Shown here: positions 1-3,188 of the stretch, piece after piece
How positions within the stretch are numbered: position 1 is the stretch's first letter
How the letters are laid out: the number at the start of each line of letters is the position of its first letter
NCBI GenBank assembly: GCA_910584695.1
Contig: CAJUBR010000128.1
Span: 1 to 5,094 of the forward strand
DNA length: 5,094 bases
Reading direction: 5' to 3'
Source of the DNA: an uncultured Lachnospiraceae bacterium
GTDB lineage: Bacteria; Bacillota; Clostridia; Lachnospirales; Lachnospiraceae
The notes under the pieces: model-generated
What the model was told of the DNA's origin: nothing
Databases searched by the model: none
Seen by the model: only the letters and a program-made list of their open reading frames with translations
Program-made: the position numbers and the translations under genes

Positions 1-188
1 TTGCTGTTGTAATTGCGGTAAAAAGAAGCCCGTCCAATGCCTGCATTGTCACATAATTCGCTGATGGAAATATCCTCAATCGCCTTATCTTCCAATAGTG
101 TAAGGAGAGATTCAGTTATATGCTCTATCACATAAATATTTCTTCCTTCATTGCTCATCGGTGATACAGTTTCCTTGTTTTGTCTCAT
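1..188 (-). CDS. TetR/AcrR-family transcriptional regulator, N-terminal part (cut by window edge)
   Basis: Sixty-two codons are visible, starting with MRQNKETVSP and running off the left edge. Residues about 17-36 form the first helix (NIYVIEHITESLLTLLEDK). Residues about 39-60 are a typical TetR helix-turn-helix, with the pattern IEDISISELCDNAGIGRASF followed by YRNY, where the GxxRxSFYRxY end is diagnostic of the family. The start is fixed by a strong ribosome binding site, GGAGGAG at 194-200, seven to eight bases upstream; the ATG at residue 11 has no such site. Members are dimeric DNA-binding repressors whose C-terminal half binds a small ligand and often control a divergent efflux or enzyme gene. 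The ligand domain lies outside the window, so the inducer is unknown. No intact divergent target gene follows on the other side of the promoter. Family assignment is firm; specific role unknown. Confidence 0.9.
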   Translation of the reverse strand, partial: MRQNKETVSPMSNEGRNIYVIEHITESLLTLLEDKAIEDISISELCDNAGIGRASFYRNYNS

Positions 189-228
189 TTATTCTCCTCC
201 TATTGACATTTCACAAATCGCTGATACA

Positions 229-257
229 ATTATAACGACAATACAAATGTCTTGCAA
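229..257 (-). promoter_or_regulatory. Sigma-A promoter of the TetR-family gene with possible operator
   Basis: Read on the minus strand, the -35 box is TTGCAA (252-257), the spacer is exactly 17 bases and the -10 box is TATAAT (229-234), about 40 bases before the start codon. The -35 box lies inside a perfect 10-base palindrome TCTTGCAAGA (250-259). A 7-base inverted repeat, GACATTT (205-211) and AAATGTC (245-251), brackets the -10 region. Dyads overlapping the promoter are what an autoregulating TetR protein would bind, but the operator role is inference; the promoter itself is well supported. Confidence 0.72.
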
Positions 258-549
258 GATAATAGCACACCATATTCAAAAAGTCAAAGGGAGGAGGATT
301 TATCACTGTTTTGCTGTTAAGCTGTATTTTCAGTTTTGCTTTTATTAAGACGAAAAGTATCTGGACAGCTGTTTTCCTGCATTTTTGGTGGGATTTATTA
401 CTGTTTATGTTTTGATAAGATAAATTCCAATTTAACTAATTATACACTCAACTTTCCCAATTTTACAAGGTTTCCCAAACCTTTTATATCAGAAAATCAA
501 CTAGTTTCCCTTATTTCTTCCCTTATGAGGTTGAAACAAGGGAAACTTT
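258..549. other. Gene-poor stretch with TTTCCC repeats and dyads
   Basis: No convincing gene is seen here. A very strong ribosome-binding-like site, GGGAGGAGG (289-297), is followed by no ATG at the right distance, only a TTG-started 34-codon hydrophobic frame (311-415). The motif TTTCCC occurs at 453-458, 471-476 and 505-510, with TTCCC at 518-522 and the inverse GGGAAA at 540-545. A perfect short hairpin, AAGGTTT-CCC-AAACCTT, is at 467-483. Lying immediately beyond the stop of the recombinase remnant, this is where the attachment or end sequences of an integrated element would be expected. I see no defined core site. Confidence 0.4.
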
Positions 550-551
550 TT
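503..551 (+). terminator. Long inverted repeat with T-tract, possible terminator or element end
   Basis: Arms 503-517 (AGTTTCCCTTATTTC) and 533-547 (GAAACAAGGGAAACT) pair at 14 of 15 positions around a 15-base loop, and TTTTT follows on the plus strand (547-551). It can act as a plus-strand intrinsic terminator. Read on the minus strand it forms a hairpin directly after the stop codon of the recombinase remnant, with a weaker T-run. Its position at the integrase end also fits an attachment-arm or element-end structure. Confidence 0.45.
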
Positions 552-702
552 AATTACCACCCACAACCTTATCCAAGAGCCTTGCGAAAGTCCGTTTTGC
601 CTCTCTGGTTGTATGGGCATATACATTCATTGTGGTACTCACATCTGCGTGTCCAAGAAGTTCCTGTACGTCTTTGGGGGCAGTTGCGGCAGGATTTACT
701 GC
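550..702 (-). pseudogene. Tyrosine recombinase (phage/ICE-type integrase), C-terminal remnant
   Basis: The minus-strand reading ends with PKDVQELLGHADVSTTMNVY, then AHTTREAKRTFARLLDKVVG, GN and a TAA stop at 550-552. This is the C-terminal catalytic end of a phage-integrase-family tyrosine recombinase: LLGH carries the conserved His/Trp-position residue, and the Tyr of MNVYAH is the nucleophile that attaches to DNA. Recognisable homology covers about 42-50 residues where an intact protein has about 350-400. The upstream HDLRH box, the catalytic Lys and the N-terminal core-binding and arm-binding domains are absent, so it cannot be active. The open frame continues to an ATG at 780, but those residues (MLSAVSYRIS onward) do not look like integrase, so the break is near 675-702. 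The adjoining sequence carries a relaxase-like piece on the opposite strand, implying rearrangement. The family call is firm. Confidence 0.85.
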
Positions 703-754
703 TTTGCACTGGTGTATTTCAAGGGAAACGCAGAAAGGAACTACTAAGGCTGAT

Positions 755-986
755 ATTCGGTAAGAAACAGCAGATAGCAAATATAAAACAACGGTTTGGG
801 GATATCGTTAGAGGGTATGGTTATCCGAGTTTGAATTCGTTTATGAAGATTTATCGCAAGGTGGAGGCAGATTATGCTGATTATTTCAAGCATTTGAAAG
901 AATGGGGTGATAAGTATGGTATGAGGTCTGTGGAGGAACACTTTGAAAAAAGGAAAAATCTATTATGTTTGATATTGCTAATATAA
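755..986 (+). pseudogene. MobA/MobL-type relaxase, C-terminal-like remnant
   Basis: The plus-strand frame from about 755 contains KQQIANIKQRFGDIVRGYGY followed by PSLNSFMKIYRKVEADYADY and FKHLKEWGDKYG, ending at a stop at 984-986. From memory, the pattern of a basic/amphipathic helix, then (R/H)xGDI(I/V)RxYGYPxxxxFMxxYRKxEA, then a helix ending in EW, resembles the C-terminal region of MobA/MobL-like mobilization relaxases of Clostridia elements. The N-terminal nuclease domain with its catalytic Tyr and metal-binding His triad is missing. The frame is open further upstream to an ATG at 336, but that stretch is antisense to the integrase remnant and reads as non-coding. No good ribosome binding site precedes the conserved part. 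The last residues (KNLLCLILLI) look like drift after a frameshift near the A-run at 946-957. The coding character of the middle is convincing; the relaxase label is moderate. Confidence 0.5.
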
Positions 987-1014
987 AAAAGATAAAATCT
1001 CACTCAAATCTTTC

Positions 1015-1043
1015 TTGTATGAGCGTATAAGATATGTTAAAAT
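1015..1043 (+). promoter_or_regulatory. Promoter of the toxin mRNA
   Basis: The -35 box is TTGTAT (1015-1020), the spacer is 17 bases, and the -10 box is TAAAAT (1038-1043), preceded by TGT, which gives an extended -10 element. The predicted transcription start is near 1050, leaving a leader of about 160 bases before the small toxin gene. No other plus-strand gene lies downstream before the terminator at 1429-1457, so this promoter would serve only the toxin. Confidence 0.65.
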
Positions 1044-1049
1044 TTCTAT

Positions 1050-1208
1050 ACGGAAAAGCCCTTCGACGGGGTGGTAGCCTCCCAAGCTGTCACTGTAAAT
1101 TTAGCCGGTGTAATCTATGATTAGCCGGACTTACACCAGATGGGGTGCTGGATGTCCGGTGGACATCTGTTTAGCACGGACCGAAGCGTAGCGTAGAAAG
1201 TGACGCTG
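1050..1208 (+). promoter_or_regulatory. Structured 5' leader of the toxin mRNA
   Basis: About 160 untranslated bases contain nested inverted repeats. GGTGTAA pairs with TTACACC around 1110-1139. GTGCT (1145-1149) with AGCAC (1173-1177) encloses GATGTCC-GGT-GGACATC (1151-1167). AGCGT (1190-1194) pairs with ACGCT (1203-1207). The last hairpin ends two bases before the ATG and holds the only candidate ribosome binding sequence (AAAGTGA, 1197-1203) in its loop and stem. A weak, partly sequestered binding site after a long folded leader is typical of type I toxin messengers, whose translation must be held back. Folding was judged by eye only. Confidence 0.55.
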
Positions 1209-1325
1209 ATGACAGATTATGAAACTATTATGGTTTTTCTGGGGATACTGGCTCTGCTGGTATCTTTCGGAACTCTGCTGATAGCGTTGCTTGCCTACAT
1301 AGATAGGAAGAACAAGCGAAAATAA
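1209..1325 (+). CDS. Putative holin-like (type I) toxin, 38-residue membrane peptide
   Basis: The peptide begins MTDYETIMVFLGILALLVSF, continues GTLLIALLAYIDRKNKRK and stops with TAA. The layout is a short polar N-terminus with acidic residues, one membrane helix (about residues 7-30) and a strongly basic tail (DRKNKRK). This matches the small 'putative holin-like toxin' family (Hol_Tox type), related in design to TxpA and BsrG of Bacillus, which insert into the membrane and harm the cell when not silenced. At 38 codons it is at the family's usual size and appears intact. The ATG at 1209 gives the full family-like N-terminus. The ribosome binding site is weak and folded into a hairpin, which suits a repressed toxin. 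The gene has its own promoter and terminator, and an antisense RNA opposes its 3' end. Toxicity is inferred from family and context. Confidence 0.8.
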   Translation: MTDYETIMVFLGILALLVSFGTLLIALLAYIDRKNKRK

Positions 1326-1357
1326 AAATGCCAAGCCTGTCTGCATACAGGCTTGGC
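1320..1357 (-). terminator. Intrinsic terminator of the antisense antitoxin RNA
   Basis: A perfect 11-base stem, GCCAAGCCTGT (1330-1340) with ACAGGCTTGGC (1347-1357), surrounds a 6-base loop. On the minus strand it is followed directly by ATTTTTATTTT, a classic intrinsic terminator. On the plus strand the downstream sequence (GGTGTCC) has no T-run, so plus-strand transcription is expected to pass through to the 1429-1457 terminator. This asymmetry sets the direction. Confidence 0.78.
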
Positions 1358-1428
1358 GGTGTCCTTTAGGACATTAAACCAACGCTTGGGAGCATCCACT
1401 TTTGGAGTTGGACACTATCCATTGGAGA

Positions 1429-1457
1429 GGCATCTGTTCCCGCAGATGCCTTTCTTT
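1429..1457 (+). terminator. Intrinsic terminator of the toxin mRNA
   Basis: A perfect 8-base stem, GGCATCTG (1429-1436) with CAGATGCC (1443-1450), has the loop TTCCCG and is followed by TTTCTTT on the plus strand. It closes the toxin transcript of about 400 bases and ends where the antisense RNA is predicted to begin, so the two RNAs overlap along the whole toxin 3' region. Confidence 0.75.
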
Positions 1458-1463
1458 ACGTTC

Positions 1464-1492
1464 AATATAACATAATCACGAAAGAAATTCAA
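1464..1492 (-). promoter_or_regulatory. Promoter of the antisense antitoxin RNA
   Basis: On the minus strand, the -35 box TTGAAT (1487-1492), a spacer of exactly 17 bases and the -10 box TATATT (1464-1469) predict a start near 1457. It is closer to consensus than the toxin promoter except that it lacks the extended -10, as expected if the unstable antitoxin RNA must be made in excess. Its -35 box overlaps the stop codon (1489-1491) of the leucine-rich-repeat remnant. Confidence 0.72.
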
Positions 1493-1653
1493 GTATGGAT
1501 TTTGGCACCTTTGCCAACACCCTTTGCTCTAAATATCCTTTTATAAGATTTAAGTTTTGGTACTTTGATATTGACTTTGGAATAAATTCCCTTAAATGTT
1601 TTGTTTCCGATTACTGTAATATTAAACGATTTCCCTTTAATCTTCACAGTATT
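1489..1653 (-). pseudogene. BspA-like leucine-rich-repeat surface protein, C-terminal stub
   Basis: The minus-strand reading NTVKIKGKSFNITVIGNKTF, then KGIYSKVNIKVPKLKSYKRI, then FRAKGVGKGAKIHT and a TGA stop at 1489-1491, has the recognisable end of BspA-family leucine-rich-repeat proteins. The VKIKG(K)xFxVTxIGxxxF segment enters the last repeat, and the FKGI...KIKVPK-LKxYKxIxxxxGxGKxAKI segment is the common terminal cap. Whole proteins run to several hundred residues with a signal peptide and many repeats, and sit at the cell surface in adhesion-type roles. Here only about 54 residues remain. An ATG at 1722 keeps the frame open, but it lies inside the VOC gene and the intervening residues are not repeat-like, so this is a decayed 3' end rather than a gene. 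Family recognition is from motif memory. Confidence 0.6.
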
Positions 1654-1690
1654 TCCGAGTGGTCTGGCCACGCTGGATAGGCACTGCCAA

Positions 1691-2095
1691 TTATTCAAAT
1701 ATATTGATAATATATCCGTCAATGGTAGTCAAACTACAAGTCTTCCCACCCCAAGGCTGGGTTACTACTTCCGTAATCTTTTCCCAGCCATTAGATTTGA
1801 CATAATCATACATTTTATCAATGCCTTTGACTTGCATAAATGAAATCATACATGGTTCAGGCGTTCCACAAAATATCTGAAAACCTGTAAATGGCGCTAA
1901 ATGTACAAGTTCCACTTCTGGTAACATATCAAAAACTACACCGTAACAGCCATTTCCGTTATCATCTCTTTCTACAATATTACTGTACCAGCCTAATACA
2001 TCTTCAAACCACTTAACAGTTTTATCCATATCCTCCGTCAGATATATAGGGGCGTTTTCTTTGACAACATATCCCTTTTCACTAAACTTACTCAT
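1691..2095 (-). CDS. VOC-family (glyoxalase/bleomycin-resistance fold) protein
   Basis: This 134-residue protein has one VOC module. The first beta-alpha unit is APIYLTEDMDKTVKWFEDVL-GW (about 15-36), where a strand is followed by a helix in which Phe/Tyr-type residues precede the LGW turn. A central sheet follows (CYGVVFDML, VELVHLAPF). A second beta-alpha unit is CMISFMQVKGIDKMYDYVKS-NGW (about 82-104), and the closing strands are GGKTCSLTTIDGYIINIFE. The terminal Glu in the INIFE strand sits where VOC enzymes place a metal ligand; other ligands are not obvious. Family members include glyoxalases, dioxygenases and antibiotic-binding proteins, and substrate cannot be told. The start at 2095 is preferred because GAGGG (2103-2107) lies seven bases upstream. 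An in-frame ATG at 2128 would add 11 residues inside the preceding gene. The gap to the DUF3795 stop is 13 bases, so the pair is co-transcribed. Confidence 0.85.
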   Translation of the reverse strand: MSKFSEKGYVVKENAPIYLTEDMDKTVKWFEDVLGWYSNIVERDDNGNGCYGVVFDMLPEVELVHLAPFTGFQIFCGTPEPCMISFMQVKGIDKMYDYVKSNGWEKITEVVTQPWGGKTCSLTTIDGYIINIFE

Positions 2096-2108
2096 TCCAT
2101 ATCCCTCA

Positions 2109-2390
2109 CTAAATTCCTGCTTCTTCATCCGCTTTCCACTGCCTGCACTGCTCAATTCTGGCACCATGGGGGGTATCGCCATGCTCTGGGTCACAGGAAT
2201 ACTTTGTAAGAAGTTCACAAGGTATTTCCGGGCATTGCCCGCAATGCACATACCCCTTATCCTGACAGCATACGGCAACTGGACATTCCCCATGAAATGG
2301 ATGCCCGTCCGTTTCTATACAGCCGCCACAGCCGCAAGACTCCTTAAATTCACATCCAGTACAGTGAAGCCCGCATCTTGAATCAATCAT
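2109..2390 (-). CDS. DUF3795 domain protein, cysteine-rich
   Basis: This 93-residue protein has 14 cysteines (at 6, 10, 13, 19, 21, 24, 36, 41, 42, 50, 53, 58, 66 and 82). It opens MIDSRCGLHCTGCEFKESCG, followed by CGGC, then GECPVAVCCQDKGYVHCGQC and PEIPCELL. The CGLxCxxCxF...C...C..C start and the CxxCPExPCxLL block are the hallmarks of DUF3795, a small family common in Clostridia and Bacteroidetes. Metal or Fe-S binding is plausible from the cysteine spacing, but no function is established that I know of. The ATG at 2390 is chosen over the one at 2420 because it follows an AAAGGAAGGG ribosome binding region (2395-2404) and gives the family's normal N-terminus. It precedes the VOC gene by 13 bases; a linked role is inference. 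Confidence 0.85.
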   Translation of the reverse strand: MIDSRCGLHCTGCEFKESCGCGGCIETDGHPFHGECPVAVCCQDKGYVHCGQCPEIPCELLTKYSCDPEHGDTPHGARIEQCRQWKADEEAGI

Positions 2391-2410
2391 ATTTCCCTTC
2401 CTTTCTTTTA

Positions 2411-2424
2411 TGTAACACATTACA
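2411..2424. promoter_or_regulatory. Small dyad upstream of the DUF3795 gene
   Basis: TGTAA (2411-2415) and TTACA (2420-2424) form a 5-base inverted repeat around CACA, 20 to 34 bases before the DUF3795 start codon. A minus-strand TTGTCT lies upstream, but the matching -10 box is poor. The dyad could be a repressor or activator site for the DUF3795-VOC pair. Evidence is weak and chance is possible. Confidence 0.25.
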
Positions 2425-2463
2425 CATCAAACAAGACAACTGTATGTCATGTTTCATCAAATA

Positions 2464-2495
2464 ACGGAAATCAATTTTCAGTAAATATATTCATT
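2464..2495. repeat. Direct repeat, left copy (3' end of pyrophosphatase gene)
   Basis: ACGGAAATCAATTTTCA (2464-2480) is identical to 5037-5053, and the following GTAAATATATTCATT aligns with ATATATATTCATT at 5054-5066 with a two-base length difference. The copy spans the stop codon and the last seven codons of the pyrophosphatase gene. Confidence 0.7.
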
Positions 2496-3106
2496 GCCCT
2501 TCCCATTATACTGCGGAAGAACTCTAAGAAACCATCCTCTACCGCCAATTGCTCCAATTCATTGCCCTGCAGATCATAATAATATTTTCCGCTCCTGATA
2601 TCTATTGATAGGCAATCTAAAGGGAAACCTTTTTTCAAAATACGCTTATAATGCGGTTTGTCCGTAATAATAAATGTATCGCTCTCCATCGAAGGTTCCA
2701 TCGCTTTATAAACATGATTGTCGTCTGCTACAAGACAGATTGCATTTTTGTATCTGGCTGTCAAGCCACCATATTTGCGTGCAAGGCCTGAATAATATGC
2801 AAACATCTCATCGTCTGTTAAAGATTTCCCATTAACCCTACGGATATGTACGCCCGGCTGGATATCATCCGGAACATTATCAAAATATAATCCAGAGTCG
2901 CAGGAAAATACCGGCATATGAAAAGCCTTATAATACGCCATAGCTTTTTGCATAGCGTTCTCAAGCGGTGTTTCTCCATCCTCTGGCACATCAGGAATTT
3001 CGCATTCCAAATCCTTCAGCCCAATCAATTCTATCCCAAGTGTTTTCAGGCTCTCTTTCATAGAAGATAACTTTGCGGGGTTCCCTGTGCCATATAATAA
3101 TTTCAT
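2471..3106 (-). CDS. Non-canonical purine NTP pyrophosphatase, divergent RdgB/HAM1 family
   Basis: This 211-residue protein begins MKLLYGTGNPAKLSSMKESL, where TGNPAK is the family's nucleotide-binding TxNxxK motif. EDGETPLENAMQKAMAYY (42-59) matches the E-(T/S)-F/L-xENAxxKA helix with its metal-coordinating Glu. FSCDSGLYFD (67-76) is the catalytic (D)DSGL loop. PGVHIRRVNG (84-93) stands in for the PGIYSARYAG motif. Family enzymes hydrolyse dITP, ITP and XTP to monophosphates, cleaning the nucleotide pool in the cytoplasm. The C-terminal half departs from RdgB: the FGYDP block becomes KKGFPLDCLSID (158-169), and the SHRG motif near the end is absent, replaced by QLAVEDGFLEFF. I recall similar proteins in Clostridia, so this is probably a stable subfamily rather than decay, and its substrate may differ. 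The start follows GGAAGGG (3116-3122) by nine bases. The 3' end resembles sequence at the right edge of the window. Confidence 0.82.
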   Translation of the reverse strand: MKLLYGTGNPAKLSSMKESLKTLGIELIGLKDLECEIPDVPEDGETPLENAMQKAMAYYKAFHMPVFSCDSGLYFDNVPDDIQPGVHIRRVNGKSLTDDEMFAYYSGLARKYGGLTARYKNAICLVADDNHVYKAMEPSMESDTFIITDKPHYKRILKKGFPLDCLSIDIRSGKYYYDLQGNELEQLAVEDGFLEFFRSIMGRAMNIFTEN

Positions 3107-3151
3107 TTGTTTGTTCCCTTCCTATAATCTTGTATTGGCATATCTAAACAA

Positions 3152-3180
3152 ATTATCAGTGCATTTAACCGCCATACTAA
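3152..3180 (-). promoter_or_regulatory. Possible promoter of the pyrophosphatase gene
   Basis: On the minus strand, TTAGTA (3175-3180), a 17-base spacer and GATAAT (3152-3157) fit a modest sigma-A promoter with a leader of about 40 bases. It sits in the 82-base gap after the diguanylate cyclase gene, where no terminator hairpin is seen, so the gene may use both its own start and read-through. Confidence 0.35.
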
Positions 3181-3188
3181 CACTCCCT

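Larger units (their letters stand above)
1318..1457 (-). ncRNA. Antisense RNA antitoxin (RatA-like) opposite the toxin mRNA 3' end
   Basis: A minus-strand promoter at 1464-1492 predicts a start near 1457, and a minus-strand intrinsic terminator (hairpin 1330-1357 plus T-rich 1320-1329) predicts an end near 1318-1322. The resulting RNA, about 135-140 bases, carries no ribosome binding site or sensible open frame. It is complementary to the whole toxin 3' untranslated region and to the last codons of the toxin gene. It contains further dyads (TGTCC-TTTA-GGACA at 1360-1373, CCAAC/GTTGG at 1379-1411, and the 1429-1450 stem) that would give stem-loops on both RNAs for initial pairing. In known TxpA/RatA systems, such 3'-overlapping antisense RNAs trigger degradation of the toxin messenger. 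Both ends are inferred from sequence signals alone, but they agree well. Confidence 0.7.

Noticed and set aside
336..754. Long plus-strand open frame upstream of the relaxase-like piece
   Set aside because: It is antisense to the integrase remnant over 550-702, has no proper ribosome binding site, and its residues before about 755 resemble no protein; only the part after about 755 looks coding.
965..1030. Possible 21-residue peptide on the plus strand
   Set aside because: It is short, not hydrophobic or family-like, and runs into the toxin promoter; it looks like chance in A-rich sequence.
1495..1843. Plus-strand open frames opposite the VOC gene and the leucine-rich-repeat stub
   Set aside because: They are shadows of the minus-strand readings, lack ribosome binding sites and resemble no family.
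2096..2293. N-terminal extension of the VOC gene, to an ATG at 2293
   Set aside because: It lies within the DUF3795 gene in another frame and adds residues not found in VOC proteins; the ATG at 2095 has a good ribosome binding site.
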